DNA of 64,000 nucleotides. Source: Copromyces sp. CBS 386.78. Taxonomy: Eukaryota; Ascomycota; Sordariomycetes; Sordariales; Sordariaceae. The first letter of the stretch is position 1, and each line of letters begins with the position of its first letter. The position numbers and the translations under genes are program-made. Positions 49,722-59,817 of this stretch are shown one piece after another. Below the pieces are notes generated by a model, which saw only the letters and a list, made by a program, of their open reading frames with translations, searched no databases and had not been told where the DNA came from. The DNA lies in contig MU839184.1 in NCBI GenBank assembly GCA_030685235.1, positions 1-64,000 of the forward strand, read 5' to 3'.

Positions 49722-49856
49722 CCTTTTGGGTTTGTGATAATTCCCGCTGCAATAAATGGTATTTGAATAAGAATGCCTTGGAATTTCACTGGCGCCAACA
49801 GAAGATTTTAAAAAATAAGGGCGAATCTTATAAGCCGTACTTTGAAGGGTATAAAT
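49722..49856 (+). pseudogene. Zinc-finger-like fragment in the hAT-like element
   Basis: After a TTACTAAT branch-like site and a TATATAG acceptor the frame reads STTFWVCDNSRCNKW, then YLNKNALEFHWRQQKILKNK and a stop shortly after. The C-x4-C, the tryptophans and the later histidine suggest a BED/C2H2-like finger, as found at the N-terminus of many hAT transposases. It is better preserved than the RIP-mutated copy at 19362-19560. Confidence 0.6.
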
Positions 49857-51744
49857 AGATAGATTTCCTTTTAGTATTCTTGATAATAATAATTACCGTT
49901 GCTTTTATTTAGTTTTAAATTATATAGTTGAATTTATTATATAAAAGTTATATTAAGAATGATTTTTAAATTTATATAATATAAATAGTATAACAACTAA
50001 TTTAGAGGATATTAATATTATAATAATTAATATAAAATAATATAATTATAATAATATTTATATAGTTATCTATTAATATTAAAACCGTATATTTTATTAT
50101 ACTTTTAATTTTAAATAATTATAATTATTAAATTAATAAATCTAATACTAGACTAGTATTTGTAGTACTAGACTAGTATTTCTAATACTAGACTAGTATT
50201 TTAGTATACTAATTAGTACTTTTAGTATACTAATTAGTATTTTAGTATACTAATTAATACTAATTAGTATTTTAATATCGTTAATAACTTTTTCATTATA
50301 CAATATTTTTAAAAACCGTTTGTAGTATAAAAATCAGCTTATTAAATAGTATATTTTACATATTAAAACTAATAATTGATAAATACTAAAATACTTTAGT
50401 ACGTACTAAATACTAGAGTACTAATTAGTATTAGTACTGGTCTAGTACTAATACTAGACCTCTAGTATTAGTACGACCCAAATACTAGACTAGACTAATA
50501 CTAATCCCAACCCTGCCTTGGGGACTTGCGGCCTTACATCTGCCTATATCCGGACTGCTCCTCTGCAGGGCAAGACTTTCAACGACGTCACCAGTGGATA
50601 CAGCATGTCCAGGAAGCTCATTGGAAAATTTTACTCTGTCCTCTAGGGTGCAGAGACCTACGACTCGATAACATACCGGCTCTAAATGACCATATTGCAA
50701 CACTTCACAAGGAACATGCGGAGAGTCTGAGCCCCGAGAGCCTCATCCAACTGTCCGAACAGGACAGACCGCTCGATGCATCCAAACAATGCGAGTTATG
50801 CGACGAAGAACTAGATTCGTTCAATGCGTACGCACGCCATGTTGGGCGACACCAGGAAGACGTAGCCCTGTTTGTACTACCGGACCGTGGGCTAGAGGAG
50901 GACTCGCTTTCAGATGACCAAGACGAAAACACCTCCAAGGTTGTTGAGCCTGGCGATGACAATGAGCAACATCAGTCATTTTCACGGATTGAAGACATGC
51001 CAGAAGATTTCAAATCGTATTTGGGAGAGGTCGCGTTGGAAACCCCGTGGACGCAGCCGCCTGTCTTTTTTTCCGCGTCTGTTGCCCATCCGTCTGCCAA
51101 CCCACATATGCGACCGCCAGTACCAGCAAAGCCGCCGAGACAAGCTTCACAATATGCCGACGAGAAGCAACATAATGACGAAATGCAAGAAGAACCACTA
51201 TCTACCGAAAAACTTACGGCAAATACCACATCCTATGAAGACGGGGCAAACCCAAAGTCTGAAGCATCGGATGAGACAAAGTATACCTCTATGTTACCTC
51301 TACCCTCGATTGCCGACATGCTGGGTTATTCGGACTATCGTGAAGTTGTGAAACGTTATTCCCAGGGGCATTCTTCATATGGTGGTCCGCCTCTCCCGCC
51401 TCCTCTTTTCCGCCCTGTGCAAGGCCGCTCTCATTGCCCCCCGCTTCCGGAACTACCTACGATGCCCCCAACAATGGGAAGAGTGCCAATGCGTGCCGAT
51501 GGTTGGTCTGAGCTTGATCCCGAGACTCTGGGGTTAAACGACGAAAGTATTGGACTGTATTTCAACGATACACAAGAAGGGCCGGGATCAAAGGATATAT
51601 CCACTACTTCGTCAAGCGCCAAACGACCGAGAGATCTTGATGAATTGAGCCCAGTTGATGTTTTCGAATACCGTTATCCGGATGGTTCATCTAAGATCAA
51701 TAAAGCCGAAGGCATTCCTGGGGTTCACTCCTTAACGCCGCAGC

Positions 51745-52050
51745 CTGCCATTCAATCATCTGAGCGTGGGGAAGACAAAGATCCCCAGGCTGATGATATC
51801 AGTATGCGGGATGGGCAGGGAGCGGATGATAGCTCCCAAACTTATTTGGTCCGTGACTTCTGGAAATCGGATAAAGCAGTAGACGGTCGTGCAGGGTCTG
51901 CCATTCAACCATCTGAGCGTGGGGAAGACAAATATCCCAAGGCTGATGATATCAGTATGCGGGATGGGCAGGGAGCGGATGATAGTTCCCAAGCTTATTT
52001 GTTCTATGAAGACTGGCATTCAGATAAAGTAGTAGACGGTCGTGCAGGGT
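51745..52050 (+). repeat. 153-bp in-frame coding repeat, two copies
   Basis: The two 51-residue units (PAIQ.SERGEDK...ADDISMRDGQGADDSSQ.Y and so on) start at about 51745 and 51898. They are nearly identical at DNA level, so the duplication is recent relative to the rest of the gene. Confidence 0.9.
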
Positions 52051-52058
52051 ACCTGTAA

Positions 52059-52652
52059 GTTTGTAGTTCGTGTGAGTAAGTTACCTTAACTTCAAATCAA
52101 TGAAGACCCATCGTTAGGTACATTTCAGATGACGCGGTCCGTTCCAATATTACGACCCAACCGTGTCGCAACTGGAAAGCAATTGGATTGGATTAGATGA
52201 TGAACGAGATTCTGATTAATAGTAGAAGAGAGTGGAGGTGCCCATATTATACATAGTAGCGCATAAAGCTTTCCTTCTATAGAACAACTTGGTTCTTGAC
52301 CTGGACGCACTTCACTATTTAGTTCAATTTGTTCGGCACACCCGTTCACAAGGGTGCCCTGTCTATGTGAAATGGTCTCAGAAAAGAAATCGCCCAACTG
52401 CTGGTAGTTTACAACCCATCCTTTATTCAATAAGGTACCTTAGATATTGCCATCTTGTTTCACACCAAGGGCTGAACTTTCATTCATTGTGTTTATGCAG
52501 TTCTGTTTACGTACTTTCAAAATACCATGTATGAAGGCTGTCCAACTCCCATACGATCTCTCCCACCTATCGCCAATTGCCATGTAAAACCCAACCTTGC
52601 CAAGACAAGTTACATGTAGGCCATCACATCCCGCACTCTCCAACTCTCCATG
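52059..52652. other. Convergent intergenic region
   Basis: This stretch lies between the 3' ends of the C2H2 paralogue and the F-box gene. No gene or repeat is evident. It should hold both 3' UTRs, but no clear poly(A) signal could be assigned. Confidence 0.4.
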
Positions 52653-54389
52653 TCAGTAACCCCTCGTCCACGTGAACGTCTTCTCCTTCGTCGGAAACCA
52701 CCCGCCCTCCAGCGCCATCTTTACCTCATGCGACTCGATTTCCCGACGATCCAGAGAGGCGTACTGGGCACTCTTCGCCCATAGCTCTCTCGGGTCCCTG
52801 TTCTTGTCGGTATCCTTCACGAAGTAATACAATTCTACCTTTTCCAAATTTCTCGGGATCTCTTGTGCTCCCCTCGCTGCCTCTAGCAGCTTTTGCTCAA
52901 TGTTATAATGGGGCCCTCTTCCTGTCTCGAGGGTTTGAGCCAATGCTTCCATGGACTGCGCCATATCCCTTCTCAGACGCCCGTAAACATCGAGCACTTC
53001 GGATGATAATGTGCCCCACGGCACCTCCCAATCTATCTCGGCAACCATCAAGTCTCTCAATCCCCTCGCCGTATCCGGGAAGACTGCTGGCGATAGCGGG
53101 AAGAGATCCACCAGTGGAAGCTTCAAGTACCGAAGGTTGGGGAGCTGAGCGAGGCAGCGAAGGGTCTTGCCGGTGCCGTAGCGGTATATATTGTCGGGCA
53201 GGGTGTTCCTGTGAGTGTCGTCTGGCGGACATGGGTTACCGTAGCCGGAAAACTCGAGGTGTTCGAGCTGCGGGAAGTGCGGGAGGATGGTGTTCCAGTT
53301 AGACTTGCTCACCGCCCGGGGACCAAATGTAATGCTGGGTATCATGAGACCGGCATGGTCGAAGCCTCCAAGGAGACGGAGCTTGCGTAGGGACGCGGAA
53401 CAAGGCTTGATGAAGTGAAAGAGGTCGTCCATGGTAGGGGCATGTGCGCGGTGGTCCCAACTGTCATCGAAGATGTCCTCATCGTCGAGTGAGTCAAGAA
53501 AGTTGCTGCTGAGGCTAGCATCCTCGTGACGAAGCGTAAGGTCGCTCACCGCGGGGGGGCAAGTTGCTCTCCATGTGCGTCCAATTGTAGGTCTGTTGGT
53601 GAAAATAGCGATGGAGGCTACATCAAGATCGAGGATGCGTAAATGGTTGGAGTCAAGTACAGGATACCGGATAGAGGCTAGTTGAAAGATGAATTTGGGC
53701 TGGGTTTTAGTGTAGTCGCATGAGGAACCACACCACTGGCCCATAATCTGGACTTTGAAAGATTTCAAGTCCCCACAAAGGTGCTTGATAGCTGGGATAA
53801 CCGAGTAGAAGCCGCCTTGCGGGTATCGTCCCAAATTCCACTCTGCCTCCCCAGGCAACCGACAAAATTCCAACCTAAGGAAGTTGAGAAGTGTGGACGG
53901 AAGTTGTGGGTTGCATTCCTCGCTCTTATAGACTGTGTCGAGAACCAGGTGGAAGTCGAAGAATCGGGTGGGCTCGGCGCCTTCGGGACGCAGTAATTTG
54001 ACTGGGGGCCGCACCTCCAGATGCCTAACGAGCTCCCGATTGTGTGGGAAGAGCAGCAGGCTCTTTAAAAGCAAAACGCTCTTCTCGCAATTGTCGAGTA
54101 CAATCGATTTGTACATTGCCTCCTGTGCTATAGGTTGCATCCTCTTGGACGCGAGAGCTAGAGCTCGGATGCCCCTATCGTTGAAGGAACGATGCTGTGT
54201 GACGGTGCCAGTTCCTTTCTGCTCTGGCACGGCGAGATCACATATCTGGACTAGGATCTCGTTGGGAAGTCGCTCTAGTGGAGCCTGGCCAGGGGGGAAA
54301 CAAGAAGAATGTCTGTGGTTAAGCGAACCTCCAGCCATCTGAGGCATGGCGGTAGGAAGATGGGTGGTAATTGCGGGTGGTTCGGACAT
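52653..54389 (-). CDS. F-box domain protein
   Basis: A single uninterrupted frame encodes 578 aa. Residues about 37-85 (LERLPNEILVQICDLAV, then RALALASKRMQPIAQEAMYKSI) fit the F-box pattern L..LP.E.L..I......... L.L.SK......E.LY..I. The rest contains scattered leucine-rich stretches (LEHLEFSGYG, LPNLRYLKLPLV), as in fungal F-box proteins with degenerate LRR-like C-termini. Such proteins act as substrate receptors of SCF ubiquitin ligases; the target is unknown. The start gives a short proline-rich leader before the F-box. No intron signals are needed. It is convergent with the broken C2H2 gene. Confidence 0.85.
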   Translation of the reverse strand: MSEPPAITTHLPTAMPQMAGGSLNHRHSSCFPPGQAPLERLPNEILVQICDLAVPEQKGTGTVTQHRSFNDRGIRALALASKRMQPIAQEAMYKSIVLDNCEKSVLLLKSLLLFPHNRELVRHLEVRPPVKLLRPEGAEPTRFFDFHLVLDTVYKSEECNPQLPSTLLNFLRLEFCRLPGEAEWNLGRYPQGGFYSVIPAIKHLCGDLKSFKVQIMGQWCGSSCDYTKTQPKFIFQLASIRYPVLDSNHLRILDLDVASIAIFTNRPTIGRTWRATCPPAVSDLTLRHEDASLSSNFLDSLDDEDIFDDSWDHRAHAPTMDDLFHFIKPCSASLRKLRLLGGFDHAGLMIPSITFGPRAVSKSNWNTILPHFPQLEHLEFSGYGNPCPPDDTHRNTLPDNIYRYGTGKTLRCLAQLPNLRYLKLPLVDLFPLSPAVFPDTARGLRDLMVAEIDWEVPWGTLSSEVLDVYGRLRRDMAQSMEALAQTLETGRGPHYNIEQKLLEAARGAQEIPRNLEKVELYYFVKDTDKNRDPRELWAKSAQYASLDRREIESHEVKMALEGGWFPTKEKTFTWTRGY

Positions 54390-56724
54390 TGTGGTCGGAG
54401 AGTTAGGCGTGGCGATAGTTTCGTCAGACAGGGCCGCGCACGGAACGTGAGAACGGCTGGATTGTCGATGTATGTGATCTAGACGCCAGGTCTAGGAAAG
54501 CTGAAGAAGTACGAAAAGGTAATTGAAGAAGTGGGAAAAGATGAGCGAAGAGGGGAATCAGGTGTCACTCTTTATATCTAAGACTAGAAAACTGGTTGCC
54601 GAAAATTAGGTGTGCAGCAACCATGCTTTTCTCAGCGGACATGACGCTTGTCGAAATATTTGGAGTTGCATTGACTGTGGCCAACTCAAGCTGGTGCATA
54701 TCTGCAGGCATCGGTACCGGGCATAGAAATACGTCGACTGCACTGCATCCCCCGGGGACGTAGACCGTAACCTGCTCTTCTTATAGGAAGCAGTGGCCAA
54801 ATAGGTGACGGAAGGAAATGCACGAAAAAGTCGCTGGGGTCGCCCTTTTCACCGAGAGCAGCATCGCAGGTCAAACATGTTCCAGTCCCCGTTGTAATAA
54901 CCCCGATGGACAACGGAACAACACTTGTTCACCCAAAAGCGACAAGGTGCGCAGTAAGTAATCGACCTGCAAGAGCTGCAGCCGCAATGTTATTATGCCG
55001 CTCAAAACCGGCTTCAACAGGCAACTCGAGGGTTCAACTGCGCCGGACAACTGTGTCTTCGCTTTTGTGTTTGCCAGTGGCGAGTCGGCCGTGAATAGCT
55101 ATGATGTTATCACCATCACAACACAATGTTAGCCGGTCAAGATATCTTTGACAATCTCACAAATCGTGATTGTAACGAAAAGCCTCACCAGTTTGAGCGG
55201 AAACTTCACCGCTCTAAGCGGATCGCTCCTATCTACCGGCGATACGTCCAAAAAACCGAAGGCATAGCTTCCGGGTCCGACTCCGGGGCTCGGACCATTC
55301 CCACGTGCATTCCAATTCTTTTTCCCTGCATGTGCCGGACCTCCGGAGGTAGAACCAAGCTCCGCCCGCTCAGATAGGGCGTGCAGCCCAGAAAATTGTC
55401 AACCACGTGTTCTGGAGCCCGGACCACAACAGGAGTGTATCAGCAATGACCTGAATAGGTACCGAGACTCCTATGATAGCAAAACCTACACGAAACTTTG
55501 AGATTTAAAGCTGTGGTCCCGACGCAAAAGGGTAAAGTAGGGCGGGACTGAACAGACAGACTTCGATATAGTTCGGGATGGCTGGCGGTCGCTAGGAAAA
55601 TTTAAACCTCACGTCATCTTTCCGGCTGCGGCGTTGAGAGTCCGAAAATTTCGGTTTTGGTGCGAAACTGGAAGCTGGTGTAGTCTAAGCCGCGCATGCA
55701 GGTACCACCGTCAGGCACAGCAGACTGTGTAAAACGTGGCGCGTGAGGCTTGAATAGGGGGAGGCAACCATGATACCGGAGTTCTTGGAAGAATGGAGGT
55801 ATCAACTATCAAGAAAAACAGTTTGGGAAGACGATGCAAGGGGTGGTGATGCGTCGATGTGGGTGTTGGTGTTCTGTCGAAAAATCGGAGCTGTGGGATG
55901 TCCAGTTCCCGTCCCCAGTCCAGTACAGGGCACCTCAGTGAGGCCCAGTCGTGGCTTCCCTGGATGTGGCCTCAGCTGATAAAAGAGAAAAAAAAAGTCG
56001 GCGATAAAGCAGGCACATGCGAGACCCACCGGAGGACACTGGGCAGAACAGGAGCGGCCAAAGAAACAACGCGGGGTCTGCATAAAAGAACTGGAAGGAA
56101 ATGAACAGATTATTCCTGAAGGCCATTTTGGGGGAAAGAGCGACGGGAGGTTTCGACGAGTGTCTCATCGTGGTTAACACTAACATGGCAAGAGACACCG
56201 GGAATGTGGGTCCGCTCACGGCGTTTCAAGGCGTTCATCACATTACCTCTAGGTACTGTGAGGTACTAACACCTGGAAGCGCTGAAGCCCCTGAAGCCAC
56301 TATAGCCGCGAGATTTCACGATGGCGGAGAGGCGCCACACGACCATCAGGAATATGAGCAAGAGTAATAGATAAATCTATAAGTATTGGCGTACGGTTTA
56401 TATACAAGTTTCTATCAAAAACAACAAGATAGTGAGGTGAATAGTAGAAATCTTCCGTATACTGTAGTACGAAAAGGAAAACACCAGACCTCCCAACCCG
56501 GCATCTCGCGATGTTTGCAGCCCCGCCCGGCGCTTCCAAGTTCTACCCAAAAAAACAGTCCACCACCCAAAGTGAAGCAGATAACCACCACTGTACAACG
56601 GCTATTAGGTACCAGCCCTAAGCAATCAAACACCCCAAACACCATGCAACTCCGGTAGAATGTTATATCCAAAAGGCAAATATCCGCCGATGCGAACCCA
56701 ACACATGTGCCCAGTCCTGTCCCC
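54390..56724. other. Intergenic region, no gene supported
   Basis: 2.3 kb of GC-balanced DNA holds only short, mutually overlapping frames without recognisable domains. A cluster of CCG/CGG triplets in direct and inverted arrangement (about 55245-55360, for example TCCGGGTCCGACTCCGG) could bind Zn2Cys6 factors, but this is speculative. The 3' UTR of the peptide precursor lies at the right end. Confidence 0.4.
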
Positions 56725-57537
56725 TTAGTTGCTCTCGGCATCATCCTCGACGCCGTTATATCCGCTCCGTCCACCGGGAGTGCGCTTGTTGTAGCCACTG
56801 CGGCCACCAGCGACGGACACAGTCTCGTCTTGGCCGTTATAGCCGCTTCGGCCATCCGTGTCCGCCCGCTTGTTATAACCGCTCCGGCCGTCGGTATCAG
56901 CCTGTTGGTCGCGGATCTTGTTGTAGCCACTGCGTCCATCGGTGTCGGCCTGCTGGTCACGGGCCTTGTTATATCCGCTCCTGCCACCGGCGACGGAAAC
57001 GGTGTGACCCTCTTCGCCAATGTCGTTGTATCCGCTCCGTCCACCGGGAGTGCGCTTGTTGTAGCCACTTCGGCCATCGGTATCAGCGGACTGCTCAGCT
57101 TCCCGGACCTTGCTGTAACCACTCCTACCACCAGTGACGGAAACGGTGTCGTCGTCTTCGCCGTTATAGCCGCTTCGGCCATCGGTGTCCGCCCGCTTGT
57201 TATAACCGCTTCGGCCGTCGGTATCCGCAGTCACGAAAACCTCGACCTCTTCATCAACATTGTTGTAGCCGCTCCGCCCCCCAGGAGCGCGCTTGTTGTA
57301 GCCACTTCTCCCGTCGGTGTCGGCTTGTTGACCACGGGCCTTGTTGTACCCTCCTCGGCCGCTACCGGTGATAGAGACCGGGGTGCCCGAAGGCTCAGGG
57401 TCTCCGCAGTTGTAGCCGCTTCGACCACAGTCGGGGTCAGCGGCGGAAAGGGAGTTGGAGGTGGAAGAGGGAGGAGTAGGTAGGGCGGCGGTGGAGGCCG
57501 CGAGGAGGGAAACGGTGAGGAGGATAATGTTCTTCAT
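56725..57537 (-). CDS. Secreted repetitive peptide precursor (Kex2-processed, RiPP-like), 15 GR(S/G)GY(N/S) cores
   Basis: The 270-aa product starts with a typical signal peptide (MKNIILLTVSLLAASTAALP) followed by 15 copies of G-R-(S/G)-G-Y-(N/S), one tyrosine each (Tyr42 to Tyr260). Five cores are followed directly by Lys-Arg (82-83, 114-115, 161-162, 223-224, 251-252), a Kex2 site. Others are followed by K-A-R, K-I-R, K-V-R or acidic spacers. Two block types alternate, ADTDGRSGYN and (T/A)PGGRSGYN. This is the layout of fungal Kex2-processed repeat proteins and of dikaritin-type RiPP precursors with a conserved core tyrosine. No UstYa/DUF3328 oxidase or other tailoring gene lies in the window. 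The start was chosen for the signal peptide; an in-frame ATG 77 codons upstream would precede it with non-secretory sequence. Activity is unknown, and a pheromone-like or structural role is also possible. Confidence 0.85.
   Translation of the reverse strand: MKNIILLTVSLLAASTAALPTPPSSTSNSLSAADPDCGRSGYNCGDPEPSGTPVSITGSGRGGYNKARGQQADTDGRSGYNKRAPGGRSGYNNVDEEVEVFVTADTDGRSGYNKRADTDGRSGYNGEDDDTVSVTGGRSGYSKVREAEQSADTDGRSGYNKRTPGGRSGYNDIGEEGHTVSVAGGRSGYNKARDQQADTDGRSGYNKIRDQQADTDGRSGYNKRADTDGRSGYNGQDETVSVAGGRSGYNKRTPGGRSGYNGVEDDAESN
56735..57430 (-). repeat. Degenerate coding repeat array of the peptide precursor
   Basis: The array of 15 short units (about 30-60 bp each, sharing GGCCGGAGCGGCTATAAC-like cores) is conserved in codons around the core and variable in the spacers. 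It has escaped the RIP seen elsewhere, as expected for units below the length RIP detects. Confidence 0.85.
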
Positions 57538-59646
57538 TGTGACGAGTTGAAGGCTGTCTGTTGGTGGTAATGTCGGTTTTAAGGAGGGATGGAGGGTGTG
57601 TGGTGGACTTGTTGTTTCTGTTGTGCTTGTCTTTGTCTTGCTTGGAATGCTTGTTGGTGATGTCGAGATGGTATTCCAAACATGAACAACGTCAGGTCTT
57701 ATATCTCTTTGTCCAACCCCTATCGCCATGAGTATGATGCCGTCGGTATAATGTCCAAGATTATCCAAGCCTCAGTCCTCAGCGCAGTCGCGCTCAGCAA
57801 GGACCAGGAAAGATGACTGATGTGACAGAGGAGAGCCCCCAAATCGCTGCCTGAGGGCAAAGCACTGTGATCTTGGTGTGAACATCACATCCTTCGCCCA
57901 GAAGTTGAAGCCTTGAAGGTTGGGGTCCATGTTCGCTCAGCCCGACGGTGGTTGTGACTCCCGGCCGTCTCTCGGGTTTTCGAGTATGGACCAATTCCCC
58001 TGTCAAAGGCCGTGCCGTCGGGATGACCACCAATAGAGAGGCCCAGTTCTGAGGTCATCACGAGTGCAAAATTTTGGCACTAGGGCCCTCCTTGACTTGC
58101 AAAAAGGGGGCCTGTCTGTGCCATGACTGTGACTAGAGAAGTTAGTGCGGCACGGTGAATTATTATCGGGGCCTACGCCTCACAGACTCACAAGTATGGC
58201 AGATCCACGTCGGTCGCAACCGAGCGGCGCAGATATTGTCGTTCGTCAAAACCCATTTGGAGCCTCAATTCCCGATTGTCAGGGAGAGGCACACCAGCGC
58301 CAGTGACCACTCTGGAAGCCTGGCGTCGTTCCCCCAACCGAGAATGGTGGCACTGTCCTCGCTGTGTCTTGTTCTAGAAGATCACTATCGTAGGGCTGCA
58401 GAGTTACATCACATCGGTGGTGCCGGTGCCCAGGGTGCCGTGACACACACCGGCCTCGGATCCTCCTCGCAGGGTTCTGGGAGGAATGCGAGGAAATCTC
58501 GTTTCTGCGTTTCGAAGTTGGTGATTGCATTGGCATGGTTCAATTGAGTGCAAACGGTCAAGATGCGTTGCGTATTGATGAACGGTCATTTTGAGAGATC
58601 GACAAGATGTTGGTGATAGTTTCTTGTCGTTGGTGATGGTTTGGAGATCGGATGGCAACCTAGAGGTATGATGTCGTCCGACGGGCCCCCACTTCCAGGC
58701 AGCTCTGTGCCCTCTCAGGCCCCTGAAAAGACCCCGAATCTTCCGTGGTAACGGGTGTGGCTTAGGGGGCTGTGTAATTTTACACCAATAACGCAATCCG
58801 GTCAGACGGGAGGGAAAGGGCCGTAACTTTGTTGGTCCATCACCGAACTTTGGTGGTCACCTCATTCTGCCGCCGTGAAGAGGGGCACGGGCCCAACAGC
58901 TGTTTGTTGGCGCAGGTCAAAACATTGAACCACGTAAACATGTGAATATTCTCAGCGAGTAGGTAGATAATACCATTGGAATTGCCATTGGCAGGTTTTT
59001 GTGACATTCTGAATCTGGCCCAGGCTTGCCGGGTTTCGACGGGTAACAACCCAATTGAGCGAGTGTCCGTCCGTGGTTGCTCAGCCCTGAATCTTACCGT
59101 AACTTTGGTATCATCCTCGTATCGCATCCCACAGCGCTGTGACTGCCAGCGTCGGGACAGACGCCAGGCTGCCAGATAAAGTGCTGGTCATTGCCTTGCA
59201 TGAGAAACAGCGGGAAGCCACGATCGCACGGGGGGTTTCAACAACTTGAGAAGGAAGGGTCATGAGGAAAACCACAGGATCATGTCAAGTCTTTCCACAG
59301 CGCCTACAAGAACTCCACGTTCATCACACAATAATCCTGATCCCTCGCGGTCACGGTATGAATGGCTTTTCTACACGCCTGCCTACGGTATCTTTCCATT
59401 CCACCAAGCACCACCGACGAAAACCGATGTTCCATCGCCAAGCTCACTCAGCAGACTGGCAGACTGGCAGTCAGCTCAGCCCTACCCGCCCCGATGCTGA
59501 GTGACTACAACGTTACTCATCGCGCTTACCTTACCTCCCTCCCACGAAATCTCAAGTGGCGGGGAGGTGTTCCAATCCCGTCCTACTTTCCCTTCAAGCC
59601 CCCCACGTACCTACCTAGGTACTCAGGAACTGTGATACCCAGGGCA
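57538..59646. other. Upstream region of the precursor and intergenic DNA
   Basis: 2.1 kb is without a supported gene. The first about 230 bp are probably 5' UTR of the precursor (pyrimidine/purine-skewed, with TTGTTTCTGTTGTGCTTG-type sequence). Short frames on both strands overlap and lack domains. Confidence 0.4.
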
Positions 59647-59817
59647 TCACTGCGGCCTTCCCAGCACAACAGTAGAAGAATACGTGTTCCGGACCCGTGC
59701 CTGCCGCGCACTCTCTTCCTCCTTTTGCTTCTTTTCCTCCTCTTCTCGCTCCTTCTTCCTCCTCTGCTCTTCTTCTTCTCTCGCCTTCTTTCGCTCCTCC
59801 TCTAGAGCCTTTTGCAT
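59647..59817 (-). CDS. Short coiled-coil open frame (possible exon or gene relic)
   Basis: A 56-codon frame starts MQKALEEERKKAREEEEQRR, continues in the same charged E/K/R pattern, and ends ..VVLGRPQ. It is a strong heptad-type charged helix. Upstream a TTTCTAG acceptor-like site is followed by an in-frame TAA, so it cannot simply be spliced to the ATG at about 59940. It may be a relic or a chance low-complexity frame. Confidence 0.25.
   Translation of the reverse strand: MQKALEEERKKAREEEEQRRKKEREEEEKKQKEEESARQARVRNTYSSTVVLGRPQ

Larger units (their letters stand above)
46942..50515. mobile_element. hAT-like element, 3.57 kb, inserted in the C2H2 exon
   Basis: It starts CAGGGTTGGGAATTAGTACG and ends ACTAATCCCAACCCTG, with the exact 8-bp duplication CCTTGGGG at 46934-46941 and 50516-50523. 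Subterminal TAGTAC/TACTAA arrays lie at about 46950-47070, 47330-47545 and 50140-50500. Inside are a zinc-finger-like coding fragment (49722-49856) and an acidic minus-strand frame split by family X copy B. No full transposase is present, so it is likely non-autonomous. It belongs to the same family as the element at 18626-42535. Confidence 0.92.
45823..52058 (+). pseudogene. AcuF-like C2H2 paralogue 2, interrupted by a hAT-like element
   Basis: The exons are 45823-46108, 46175-46853, and 46925-46941 continued at 50524-52058. The introns are 66 and 71 nt with the same phases as in paralogue 1. Leaving out the 3,574-bp element and one copy of its duplication gives a continuous frame of about 838 codons. 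The junction codon is GAC, in ..KHVLGDLRPYICLYPDC. Conserved parts include SLDYRLRDAS, LTELSQI..., NPAPHDRF, FECPFCYRM, WKILLCPLGC and CELCDEELDSF..RHVGRHQED. The C-terminus is unlike paralogue 1 and ends in two 51-residue repeats. With the insert in coding sequence the gene is disrupted unless the element is spliced out. A GTAAGT at the stop codon leaves a further exon possible. Confidence 0.82.

Noticed and set aside
56415..57182. 255-codon minus frame overlapping the precursor in another frame
   Set aside because: A repeat shadow without signal peptide or processing logic. Its periodicity derives from the precursor repeat.
56707..57483. 258-codon plus frame opposite the peptide precursor
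   Set aside because: It is the antisense of the core repeats. The minus frame has the signal peptide and processing sites.
58155..59805. Several frames of 80-147 codons
   Set aside because: They overlap on both strands, lack domains, and the longest ends in a low-complexity leucine run antisense to a charged coiled-coil frame.
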